From Apodospora peruviana (lineage: Eukaryota; Ascomycota; Sordariomycetes; Sordariales; Lasiosphaeriaceae), in the NCBI GenBank assembly GCA_033439685.1, contig JAUEDM010000001.1:8680001-8744000 (forward strand): 64,000 nt of DNA, in the 5' to 3' direction. The position numbers were made by a program, and so were the translations under genes. This document shows, in pieces, positions 53,901 to 64,000 of this stretch (the stretch's first letter is position 1; every line of letters begins with the position of its first letter). Under the pieces are notes generated by a model. The model made no database searches and was not told the origin of the DNA. It saw nothing but the letters and a program-made list of their open reading frames with translations.

Positions 53901-56900
53901 ACCTAGGTAGTGAAAAGCACCGTGCATTGCAGCGTAATGGCACTTGCCTGAAAAGGAGACATTTTCTTTTCTTCTGTCGTCGCCTTCCACTGCAGGGATC
54001 GATCATCAGGATCAGGAGTGCTAGTAATTAAACTTTTTTTTCACAACGCTCCCATGGTTGGGGAAGTGGCGACAGTTGTATTTTGCATCGGTCCAGCTGC
54101 CGCTCAAAGGAATGAAGTGATGAACGGTTCAACTCAAGTCCTGTCAGGCTGCACTGTTGTCACCTGCAGGGCCGGACCAGAAAACAAAGCATCCTGGGAT
54201 AACTGAAAATCTTCCTTACACTTTACAGGCCAGAGCAGCGAGCAAGAGAGTTTACAGTACCCAGTGGTCGTCGGTGTCTCGGCACGCACCGAAGCCCACC
54301 ACGAAGCGAGTTGTCTTGTCTCTCGATTTCGGCTATGGCGAGTTTCTCGAATGTCTTGCGGTGTACGGATCTGTAATCTGTAGCACAGAAAATATTTAAA
54401 CTTTTCTTATTTAAAAAAGGGTCCCTGTGTTTCCCGATCTAGAGTTCATATCTCAGCCAAGCCGTTCCTTCAAGTCTTGTTGGTCGAGAAAGCTTTCAAG
54501 GTCTGTTGTAACCAGCCTTCACCTCTGCTATCGTCGACAAGAATGCCCCTGCTCCGTTTCGAGATAGCTAAGGTACCCCTTTCCCAGGCGGTGAGGCGTC
54601 TCCGTTTCGCCCTGCTGAAGCTGGTTGTTTATCTCCTCAATTCCTGTTGCGTGCTGCAGGAATGTCGTATGCCACAGTGACGTGGATGCAGAGGCTTGCA
54701 GCTAACAAAACGCCCGAACTTTTTGGGCTGTCAGTGAAGAGCTGGCGATGGGCAGGGGAAAGTGGGTCGATAAAGACGCCGCTTTAAGAGACATAAGCTC
54801 AGGCGTTTTTTTGGTGTGAGTGCTTGAACTCCGTACCGCCCAGCTTGTGGAGATTAAATATTGGAGAATTGACTTTTATCGGTTTTTATTTATTTATTCT
54901 CACCTTCGAACCACCGTCAGCATCTGTACCCCCACCCGTCCCATGGATATCGGGTTCCTTCACAAAATTCCTTGGTGAAAATGCATTGGCTTTCCTAGCG
55001 CTGAGTTTCCGTATTCTGTTCTTTCATCTTATGGACATGGAGAATTACAGCGCTTGAACTCGCGATTGTTAGAGGTGAGAACAACGGAAGCTCAACTGAA
55101 CTTTTGCGGCTGGGCAAACCGGGTAAAAAACGGACACACCACTGGCCGGGCCTCCCGCTCTTGCACACCACCAATTCTCAGTTCCACGAACCCCCTCAGC
55201 CAACCAAATCCCGTTTCCGCTTCCCCAGATTCAGTGTCAATTGTTTGTGTCGCTGGGCGGCGCTCACAAGCTTAACCTATGGCGTCGTTAAAGTGCTGAC
55301 ACGAACACACTTCGAAGGAAGCTCAATATCGTCTGTTCCTGTCAGCACAAACGAGAAAGATACAATTATGTCCAAAATCGAACGAAGAGTCTTTTATCCT
55401 TATCGTCAGACCTTGTGGATTTGAAATGGGAGAGGCGGCTCAAGACCCTGTCCATGTTCCCTTCCGTTTTAGCTTGTTAACACCCGACCGCGGATAACAC
55501 CCCGGATTTCGCCTGGTTTTGCTTGTCCACCACTGCGATTCTGATAGACAGGGACAGGGACGGAGCATTGCTTCCAACCTCAAAGAAATCCATTTTTGCT
55601 GCTGAATTTGGATACCGGCTCCGACCGGCTGGTTGCATTCTTCGAAGGCTGTCTGCAAATACGGCACGCCGCTGACATGCCGTGAGCCTGGGACCAATAT
55701 TTCATGGACTTGGACAGTGCAAACAAAACAGCCACCGTATTGATGATTGCCATGAAATGAATTGTCCATGCCTGATCTTCAGCTGGCTCTATTTTGCTTG
55801 CCGCCAGGGGGAAATACGTTGGACGCGAAAGAATTGTTAGCCGTCGTCTGTGGCGCCAGCGCGAGCGAGCCGCCACAGGAATTCGCTAAGGTCTCGCGTT
55901 CTGGGCTGGCTGGTGTTTCGGGCCACTCAGATCAACATCACTGTGCACGGCGAACCGCCATGCTATCAAGAGACAGTGATTGATAGTTCTCAAACCCAAG
56001 AGTCTGACAGGGCTGCTCTTATTGAGAGCAACCATTTTCTCGGTGGATCATTGCTTGCTGCTTGGCGGTTCTTCAGGATAGCTTCCCAGGTTGAACCGGC
56101 AAGGACGAAGCCCGTGGGAGAGTCCCAATGGTGGCTTATTATACGAACAAATTCATGATGATGTGTGCAAGAAGGAGCGTCCGAGTGCTAATTCTGCGCA
56201 GTGCGTGTTCTTGACCGTTCTAGGGCCAGGTGGCACCAGTCGGGTGTTCCTCTCCTATCACTACACACGGTCGCGGAAAGGGCAGGGGGTGCCTTCAGAG
56301 TCGGAGGGGGGAAGTCGCAACAGAGAACGAACTGGGGTGAGTGGGGGATCCACCGTCCCTGTCCACGCTTTTTCCCGGTTCCACGCTTTCACGAGGTCCA
56401 GGCACCCCCAGGCCAATCACTTGCTGCACGACCAGGATGAGGACTGCCTTGACCTCCTTGGGCTACTGGCGGGCTGCTGGGCACCTTGGCACCTTTTGAT
56501 CGTCCCCTCCCCTGGTCGGATTCCACCTTCTCGTTCCCGTTCTCGATTAACCTTCTTTCCTCTTCCTCCAAGCCCGGGATCTCGTCGAGTTCCAGCAAGA
56601 GCCAAGACCTTTCGTCAAGTTCTCGACACTAGGTCAGACAGTCGTCGAGGTCATCTCGCAACATCCCGACTACGATCGATGTTTGCTGCTTCGCCCGCCA
56701 TCCCGAGCCCAATATCTAATTCTTAGCTTCCGTCTTGTTCTTCACTGAACAACGGAAGCTGTCCGTTCGCTACCAGCACCCACATTCGCTTCCACTCCAA
56801 GACCAGTCCGTGTCTCTTGTCGACAGGAATCCTCGGTTTAACGCCGTGACAGGACAAACATAGAACTGCGAGGCGTGTCTCTGTTGGTGCATCACACAGC

Positions 56901-57244
56901 ATAATACTGCACCGTGTGACTTGACCACAACGCAAGACCCCCAGAAAGGTACGACAAGCGGTGCGACGGCCAGCTCTATTTCGGGTGTTTCCTGCGGGAG
57001 TCCGCGGGGATCTCTGGCGTGCTGGCCATGCTTCCATGTGACACTCACTGACGCAGCAGTGCCCTTATAGTGTATATCACGAACCCGCGCCAACAAGAGT
57101 CCAGCTCTCCGCTTGTGGCACTCTGCGAGTCAAACACCTTGGTACATCCTCCCCGCAGTGCAGCCCCGCACAGAGGCGAGACGACCAAGGGATCAAAGTT
57201 AACCTCTTTATCAACTTGAGATACAGAGGTATTTGTCGTCAGCC

Positions 57245-60037
57245 ATGGGTATCGGAAACTACTTCAAGGCGGGGAAGCCGGCGCCGGAGCCGGCACCGCT
57301 GGGACGGAAGGCGAGCACCCAGCATCGGCCGGGACAGTCGTCCATGTCGGAGAAGCCCGCATCGGAACGATCTGCTTCTGCCCAAAATGATCTTGAACTC
57401 CAGCCGCCCACGCCCCGGTTTAACGGGTCCCGACCGGAGTCGCTGTCCGGGAGGTCGGCAAAGTCCGCTGGGAGCTCCATGTTCCTGGACGACATCAAAC
57501 ATGAGGTCATGGTCAACTATCTGTATCAGCAGCAATGTTCGCACCTTTGGGTGTCGGATGGCAGTGGAGAGATCGAAGGTGTGCTTCTTCGCAAATCGAG
57601 GGGCCAGTACATGGCTTGCCCGCCACAGCTTGGAAATTCGCCGTTTGCATTGGCGTGTGCCGCGCTCAATGTTCAGGTATGTTGGCAAACGGGAGGTCGG
57701 ATTTGGAGAAAAGGTTGCTGACAATTTGATGGGTAGTGCGCTATGACGGTTAATTCTAGAGTCATCAAGACCTTCCTGCAGTGGTCGCCCGATGCGGTCG
57801 ATGTGCCGCTCATGAACGGCCTGCGCGTGCAAATCCTGCCCACGATCGAGGACCTCACCCGCGCAAGGAAACATCAGTTCGCGGCGTTCGTCGCCTCCGA
57901 GGGGCTGCTTGTCGTTTGGGATGATGATGCTCTTCACTTGGTGCAGCGAGCAAAGGCCATTGAGTCGGAACTAATGGAACTCGTCTGGAAGGCGGGCAGC
58001 GATGAGGAGGACGAGGAGAAGAAGGGCGGTGTCCAGGTCGCTGATTACGAGATTGATGAGGAGAGTGGAGAGATTAAGCCGGAGAAGCGGCCAGTTCATC
58101 TGCTCAACACATGGCTTGTCAGTTTCACGCTGATTCTGGTCACGGTCTCGCTTGGAGCTGCTTTCCGGCAACTGGCCATTGAAGTCTCTGTCGACGGCAG
58201 CTACCTTCGGCTGGCACTTGTTGCGCTGTTCCCGGTTCAGATCTTCTTCACGCTCTTCTTCGCCCAGGTCATTGTCGGCTGTTTGGCTCAGATCTTTGGA
58301 CCCATTCGCCAGCTCACCATTAATTCCAAGTTCTTCTCTGCCCGTCCGTCACCAAGGCTGCAGTCCTCCACCCTGCCACACGTTACCGTTCAGTGCCCGG
58401 TCTACAAGGAGGGTCTGGGTGGTGTCATTGCGCCCACTGTCAAGTCCATCAAGCAGGCCATGTCCACGTACGAACTCCAGGGTGGATCAGCCAACATGTT
58501 TATCAACGATGACGGTCTTCAGCTTATCTCGGAGGAGGACCGCCGCGCCCGCATTGAGTTTTACGCCGATCACAGCATTGGTTGGGTCGCCCGCCCCAAG
58601 CACGGCGAGAATGGTTTCCTCCGTCGTGGCAAGTTCAAGAAGGCGTCCAACATGAACTTTGCCCTCATGATCTCCTGCAAGGTTGAGGAGAAGCTCGCTG
58701 AAGTTCATCGTACTCCCGACTGGTCTCAACATGATGAGGCCATGGCTTATGAGCGTGCTCTCAAGGAGGTTCTCGAGGCGGACGGCCGTGCCTGGGCTGA
58801 TGGCAACATTCGTGTCGGCGACTATATCCTCATCATCGACTCCGATACCCGTGTCCCCGCTGACTGCCTGCTCGATGCTGTCTCCGAGATGGAGCTGTCA
58901 CCTGATGTTGGTATTATGCAGTTCTCCTCCGGCGTCATGCAAGTCGTGCACACATACTTCGAGAACGGTATCACTTTCTTCACCAACCTCATCTACAGCG
59001 CCATTCGGTACACCGTCTCTAACGGTGATGTTGCTCCCTTTGTCGGCCACAACGCTATTCTTCGCTGGTCCGCCATTCAACAAGTCTCGTACGAGGATGA
59101 GGATGGCTACGAGAAGTTCTGGTCTGAGAGCCACGTGTCTGAAGATTTCGACATGTCTCTCCGTCTTCAATGCGCTGGCTACATCATTCGTCTTGCCGCA
59201 TGGGCTGGTGAGGGATTCAAGGAAGGTGTGTCCCTGACTGTGTATGACGAGTTGGCGCGTTGGGAAAAGTACGCCTATGGCTGCAACGAGCTTCTCTTCC
59301 ACCCCATCCGCAAGTGGATCTGGAAGGGTCCCTTCACACCCCTATTCCGCCGATTCTTGTTCTCCAACATTCGCTTCACGTCTAAGATCACCGTCATCTC
59401 GTACATTGGTACCTACTACGCCATTGGCGCCGCTTGGGTCATGACGAGCGTCAACTACTTCTTGATTGGCTGGTTCAACGGATACCTGGACAAGTACTAC
59501 ATCGACTCGTGGCAGGTTTGGTTCTCCATCATCATTGTGTTCAACGGTCTTGGTAACATTGCCCTCGCTGTCATGAGGTATCGTGTTGGCGAGCGCAACA
59601 TCCTGTACTCGCTGTTCGAGAACTTCAAATGGACATTCCTTCTGGCCATCTTCCTGGGTGGCTTGTCTCTGCACGTGTCGCAAGCTCTGCTAGCGCACAT
59701 GTTTGAGATTGACATGACATGGGGTGCCACCAGCAAGGAAGCTGAGTTCTCGAATTTCTTCATTGAGGTACCCAAAGTGTTAAAGAAGGTAAGCATCTCC
59801 CGTGTCCACTGGTTTGTTTTTGCATGAAGCTAATTCTGTATCCACTAGTTCAAATTCTCGATGTTTTTTGCTTCGGTTTTCATTGCCGGCATGGTCATCC
59901 TCGCTGTGGCACCATTCATCCCCTACAGCTGGCACATCACCGACTTCGTCGCTATCTTGCCCATGGCGACAGTCTCTGCTTCGCATCTGCTGCTGCCGCT
60001 AGCGTTGAACCCGGCGCTGATGACCTTCTCGTGGTAA
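57245..60037 (+). CDS. GT2-family processive-type membrane glycosyltransferase (fungal hyphal-growth GT2)
   Basis: Three exons: 57245-57676, 57737-59788 and 59849-60037, giving 890 residues. Introns of 60 nt each (gtatgt...tag and gtaagc...tag) are phase 0, joining LNVQ-CAMTVNS and VLKK-FKFSMFF. The first in-frame ATG (CAGCCATGGG) is used. Two TM helices (about 266-290 and 303-330) are followed by the GT-A domain: PHVTVQCPVYKEG, NDDGLQ (Asp402-403), IIDSDTRVPADC (DxD at 512-514), SEDFDMSLRLQ (base region, Asp614) and ELARWEKYAYG, a QxxRW-like acceptor motif. At least five C-terminal TM segments follow. The N-terminal 90 residues are disordered. It differs from chitin synthases (no QRRRW or EDR). 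It matches the GT2 described in Zymoseptoria and Fusarium as needed for hyphal growth on solid surfaces. The product polysaccharide is unknown. Confidence 0.88.
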
Positions 60038-60758
60038 AAGGGTTTCTGACCCTGCCATTTAATGTTTGCTGTCAAATTTCCGAAGCGTCATCGTCACACA
60101 TTTTTGATCACATATAAATCCACATACACGATATACTTGCCATAGACTGGGGAAACCACAGGAGTTCATATTTTGTATATCCGGCGACTTTCGTATTTCT
60201 TTTTACACCTTTCTTTGCTATCTATGATGTCTCTTTTTATTGGCTGGGATTAAGACGGGTGGTGTCATGGGGTGTTTCTGTGGATGATGGGACTACTTTT
60301 TCCGCTTCTTGCCTCTGTCTTGGAACGTACACGAAAGCTTGACGCAAATATTTACCCATACATGCTGCCTACCTATGTAGGTGGTTGAGTTATTGTCTAT
60401 TACTTAGTGTTCTTTTTTTTTTGTCAAGTCTGTTGTCTACTTCATGTTTGCACGGGGATGGAGTGAGGTTTCAGACGAGGAGGTAAAGGAGAAAACAAAT
60501 AATAAAACCAAATTTAATGTTCATGATGATGACCATCCTGGCTGGCTGTGGCTCCACTGGACGTTGGTGAAACTGATATCCTGGGGAAGGGGGCTTTGAT
60601 GTCCGCGGTCCACCTTGATGCTTAATCCATCCGCGATCCACACCAAGGTCCGCTTGACGAGACCACTTCGCCAATAACCATCAACCAAGCTGAATTTCGA
60701 GTAAACATCTCCATCAACAGAGCAGCTTTATCACAATAAGCAGTATCCGTAATGGCAA
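60038..60758. other. Intergenic, GT2 3' flank to tRNA
   Basis: 0.7 kb of AT-rich 3' UTR-like sequence. The short minus frame at 60471-60674 is not convincing. Confidence 0.5.
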
Positions 60759-60830
60759 GGTCCGCTGGCTCAATGGCAGAGCGTCTGACTACGAATCAGG
60801 AGGTTCCAGGTTCGACCCCTGGGTGGATCG
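60759..60830 (+). tRNA. tRNA-Arg (anticodon ACG)
   Basis: A 72-nt cloverleaf without an intron. The acceptor stem GGTCCGC pairs with GTGGATC (two G-T pairs), with discriminator G. D-arm GCTCAATGGCAGAGC, anticodon arm CTGA-CTACGAA-TCAG with anticodon ACG at 60791-60793 (A34 expected to become inosine), T-arm CCAGG-TTCGACC-CCTGG. A and B box sequences (TGGCTCAATGG and GGTTCGACCCC) are intact. CCA is not encoded. Confidence 0.95.
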
Positions 60831-60865
60831 TCTTGAACTGGAGCTACAAAGTTCCCAATCTTTCC

Positions 60866-60869
60866 TTTT
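60866..60869 (+). terminator. Probable Pol III T-run terminator of the tRNA
   Basis: The first TTTT downstream of the tRNA-Arg on the plus strand, about 36 nt after its 3' end. A longer T-run follows at about 60,893-60,900. Confidence 0.45.
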
Positions 60870-62892
60870 GAGGGTACGGTGAAGAGCTGTTGCCTTTTTT
60901 TTGGGGGGGTTTTTTTTGGCGAAGGGGCAGTCAAACAAATTGCGTGTGCGTGTCATAGACACGACTAGATAGATTTTTATCATGTTCGGCGTGCTGTTAG
61001 GTAGATACTCTTTTATACGCTATGATGATATCTTCACTCGACCAACCACCCCCCCCCCCCATGAACCCGGAACTGCTGTGTATCTTCTTAAGCGAATGGA
61101 CTCGATCGGGTAGAGTAGAGCCTTAGTTGTTATCTAGGTACGTAAGTCCATCCTCAGGTCAAGCTTTCCTCGGGCCCAGTTTGTGTCACCGCCGCATATG
61201 TTAGCTGTCCAGGCCGGCTTGGTTAGCCTACAGGCGGGGCGGGCCGGTGTGTGTTGGTCAGGTCGGCGAGGTAGTCGGTCAGTGTGCTGTGGCGCGATGC
61301 GGCGCGGCGTCGAATGCCCCCCACGTTAGCTGGTGACTGACCTGACTGACTGACCATGTCTCAGCGCCACAGATACACTAGAAAATCCGGGCCTGTCAGA
61401 GGGTCGGAACTGTGTTGCATGAAGAGCGAAAAAAAACCAGACAGCTGCAACTGCCAACTGAAAACCTGCTTGCTTTGCTGGGCCGCCGACGCCGCCTCTT
61501 CGGAACAAAACGAGTTCTTATGGGGAAGTGTTCTGCAAGCTCATGCAGGTTTTATAGTGATGCGTGGATTGGATTGGATTGGATTGGACTGGACTGGACT
61601 GGACCGAGGGGAAAAGAGGAAATACGAGAATTTAAGAAAGGTTTGAAACCGCACCAACAACCACCACCACCACCATCACCACCCGGATGTGCATCCATTC
61701 CCCATCACCGGAAACTTGGAAAAAGAGAGCCAAGAAGTACGGAGTAAGTGCGTGCTGCTGAAACTTGCAGATTGCCAGCGCATCATGGAGGTTTTTTGCC
61801 ACTGAATATTTAGATCATCACTGCACTGACTGTTGAACGGTGTGTGCTATACGGACACCGCAACCCTTCCGTATCTCAGATTTGCTGCCCGAATCGCAAT
61901 GCAGCGTTGGTCCGGTACGGAAACTGCACGGATGTTACAAAAAAAAAGATAATGGAAATTAAGACTCTCGATGTTCAACCGCCACATCACATTTTTGGGA
62001 CGGGACCCAAAAAGGAGAGGGCAGGATCGATAACGTAACGACGGTGCTCGGAAAACTGCTGACCAAATCGGACCCTGTGGCTTTTTTTTAATACGCAGTT
62101 TCCTTTCTTGGGGTATGAACGTCTCAATTTTACACATTTTCTTATGCCGCTCAAAGTGGGCAAATCCTTCGGTGAGATATGCCTCGATTTGACCTTACAC
62201 CGTCGAGACCGTATCCTGCTTTGAACGGAGGACGCAACTCACCTAGTTCATACATGATCTTCACTGGACGAAATGAATCGTCAACAGATGTCACTCACTG
62301 TAAACCAGGAACAGGAACAGCGTCAAAGTCCCCTCTGCATGACAGCTGTCCTGATATGCAACCCCTGCAGATTCAGCCATGGGCGCCTCTTTTTTCCCTT
62401 CTTGCCCAGCCGGCCTTCCTCCATATGATGATCCGCACTCGCACTGCAGCCACAGCATGAGTCGGTCTGTCTTTCTATCTACGGTATCTGCAAGCGCACG
62501 CAGAGCAACACGAGTCCAAGTAGTCCCGGCCGGACGGTTGGTCGGCCATGGCCACAAGTCAACACGCCGCCAGTCCAGCCCGCCCGCCATGAGTTTATGT
62601 TAATTGCGCCGCATAACTGCCGGTGGTCTCCCGTCTCGTTCTCTTTTTATTGTGTTCCCTTTCTTTCATTTCCTATCTAGGATATCGATGATTGCTCTGA
62701 CTTTTCAGTGAGTGTTGAAGTTGCAAAGACGAGACACTCGTTGCGACTTTTGTACAGTGTACCCGTCTGCAGGGGGGTTGAGACGACGCGTGTGTGGAAA
62801 AGGATACATCCTCTGAGCATCGCCTTCCCTCACTTCCCCCCCTTTTTTTTTTGCTCCGTCCGAAGTGTTGACAGTCACACATTATCGTCGTC
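60870..62892. other. Intergenic, nothing recognised apart from a pentamer array
   Basis: 2 kb. A T/G-rich run (60,893-60,918), a C-run (about 61,051), a GGATT/GGACT array (61,566) and a pyrimidine/T-rich block (62,837-62,851) just upstream of the fasciclin gene. No credible ORF. Confidence 0.5.
61566..61605. repeat. Pentanucleotide array (GGATT)4(GGACT)3GGACC
   Basis: Eight consecutive 5-mers with stepwise transitions, in non-coding DNA. It has the same format (two variants in blocks) as the array at 43,306. Confidence 0.95.
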
Positions 62893-64000
62893 ATGTTGTT
62901 CGGTTCTCCGGCAAGTTATGGGCTGCCGGCCTCTCTCCTCGCCCTGCTGGCGGTGCTGCCGACGAGCACCTCAGCTTGGTCCCCGTGGGCGGCCGTACAG
63001 CCTGAGGTGCGGCAGACAACTGTGAAGCCTCTGAACGAGGTTTTGGCGGGCGAGAAGAAGCTCCAGACATATTACGCCCTCGTCAAGGAATACCCAGATA
63101 TCCTCCTCCAGCTGCCCAGCTACGACGGCGTCACAGTAAGCTACCTAAGCTCCCCCCTCCACTCCCACCTTCTAATCATCACTAACACCCTTCAAGTTGG
63201 TAGCCCCAAGCGACGACGCATTCGAAAAATACCAGAACTGGGACCCAAAAAACGCCTCTCTGGTAACCAACCTTCTGCAGTACCACATCCTGCAGGGCAC
63301 CGTGTCAACGGAAGCCATCGTCAAGGGCGTGGCGACATTCGCGTCGTCCCTCCTGACCAACACGGCGTGGACCAACGTCACAGGCGGCCAAAAGACCATC
63401 ATCAACAAACAAAACGACGACACGGTCGTCTTTGTCTCGGGCTTGGGGTCGCGGTCCACAGTCACCAAGCACGACATCGAGTTCACGGGAGGATTAGTTC
63501 AGGTCGTCGACACGCTGATGGTGCCGCCCGCAAGGCTCGAACACACCGCCCGCGACGCGTACAAAGACTGCCAGGGCTTTTTGGGGGCCCTCTACGCCGC
63601 AGGACTGGCCGAGGAGTTTGCCACGACGCCCAACGTGACCATTTTCGCGCCGCGCAACTCTGCTTTTCAGAGGATTGCGAGCACGCTTGAGAGCTTGTCC
63701 AAGGACGAACTCAGGAATGTGCTGCGGTACCACATTGTTCCGGGAGCGGTTTTGGCGTCGCCGCAGCTTGTGAATGGGACCAATCTCACTACCGCGGCGA
63801 AGGATCTCACGAATGACGGTGTGGATCTGGAGCTGCACGTTATCCGGTCGGGCAACAACATGTACTTTAACACGGCGCAGCTGGAGCAGCCCGATATTCT
63901 CATCGCCAACGGCATCATGCACATTGTTGCGGATGTGCTCAACCCGGAGCAGGCGACTGTCTATCCCAACCCGACCGCAGACGCCCAGAACCCTGTCTTC
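62893..64000 (+). CDS. Fasciclin (FAS1) domain surface protein, partial at the right edge
   Basis: Exon 1 is 62893-63135 and exon 2 is 63197 to beyond the window. The 61-nt intron (gtaagc, branch ACTAACA, acceptor caag) joins YDGVT to LVAPSDDAF. 349 residues are visible. Signal peptide about residues 1-28 (LLALLAVLPTSTSA). First FAS1 domain about 42-210, with the H1-like LVAPSDDAFEKYQ and H2-like LVQVVDTLMVPP. Second FAS1 domain from about 218, with VTIFAPRNSAFQRI, ELRNVLRYHIVPGAVL and ANGIMHIVADVLNP. Several Asn-x-Ser/Thr sites. Fungal two-FAS1 proteins are usually cell-wall adhesion-type proteins, often GPI-anchored; the C-terminus is outside the window, so an anchor cannot be checked. Confidence 0.9.

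Larger units (their letters stand above)
48194..57244. other. Gene-poor region, nothing recognised
   Basis: 9 kb with only short frames, none with a domain. A perfect 22-bp palindrome (48615-48636) and a diverged tandem duplication (50789-50982) are the only structures noticed. 51,210-51,230 is a short (GACT)n. 56,100-57,240 should include the GT2 promoter and leader. It may hide spliced short genes or non-coding RNAs that I cannot see. Confidence 0.5.

Noticed and set aside
57239..57937. 232-codon minus-strand ORF opposite the GT2 gene
   Set aside because: It spans the GT2 exon 1/intron 1/exon 2 boundary on the opposite strand; its length is explained by codon bias of the real gene, and it has no domain.
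60471..60983. ORFs overlapping the tRNA on the minus strand
   Set aside because: They run across the tRNA and poly-T region and have no family.

Overview
The window is nuclear DNA from a filamentous ascomycete, most likely a sordariomycete. Protein-coding genes are split by short introns (57-191 nt) with GTRNGY donors, CTAAC/CTGAC-type branch points and CAG/TAG acceptors. The gene content is typically fungal: Atp18, Pop7, a Rogdi/Rav2 protein, NIPSNAP, an FSH1-type hydrolase, a hyphal-growth GT2 glycosyltransferase and a membrane-anchored GH16. There are no bacterial operons. One tRNA-Arg(ACG) gene is present; no rRNA or CRISPR array was seen. Assignments were made by reading the sequence and from memory of protein families; no database search was run.

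Layout. 0.1-0.5 kb: a small GPI-anchored-type secreted protein (minus). 0.6-4.5 kb: no gene recognised. 4.5-14.3 kb is a compact housekeeping block: Pop7 (minus) divergent from Rogdi/Rav2 (plus), a small membrane ORF (minus), NIPSNAP (minus) divergent from a four-exon ATP18 (plus), FSH1 hydrolase (plus), a 375-bp foldback MITE, and a conserved hydrophilic protein (minus). 15.0-25.2 kb is an accessory island. It holds a broken two-TM protein gene, three related signal-peptide plus single-TM genes (one a broken duplicate), a Cys-containing secreted protein whose reading frame cannot be reconciled, and remnants of a Helitron, a Tad-type LINE, a pogo/Fot1 transposon and a broken MYND-like gene fragment. 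25.7-28.9 kb: a conserved coiled-coil protein (minus) and an RNPS1-like SR/RRM protein (plus).

28.9-57.2 kb is gene-poor. The only confident genes there are a two-TM Thr/Ser-rich protein (38.3-39.3 kb) and a membrane-anchored GH16 protein (46.7-48.2 kb). A few weak short-ORF candidates (32.1, 40.3, 40.8 and 41.5 kb) and several microsatellites also lie in this stretch. From 57.2 kb come the three-exon GT2 glycosyltransferase, tRNA-Arg(ACG), and a two-domain fasciclin (FAS1) protein that runs off the right edge.

Functional links. Several genes concern the cell surface (GT2, GH16, FAS1 and the small secreted or TM proteins). NIPSNAP and Atp18 are both mitochondrial and share a divergent promoter region. 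The most unusual part is 13-25 kb, where a rapidly changing, locally duplicated family of short single-pass membrane proteins sits among decayed transposons. This looks like a birth-and-death gene nursery.
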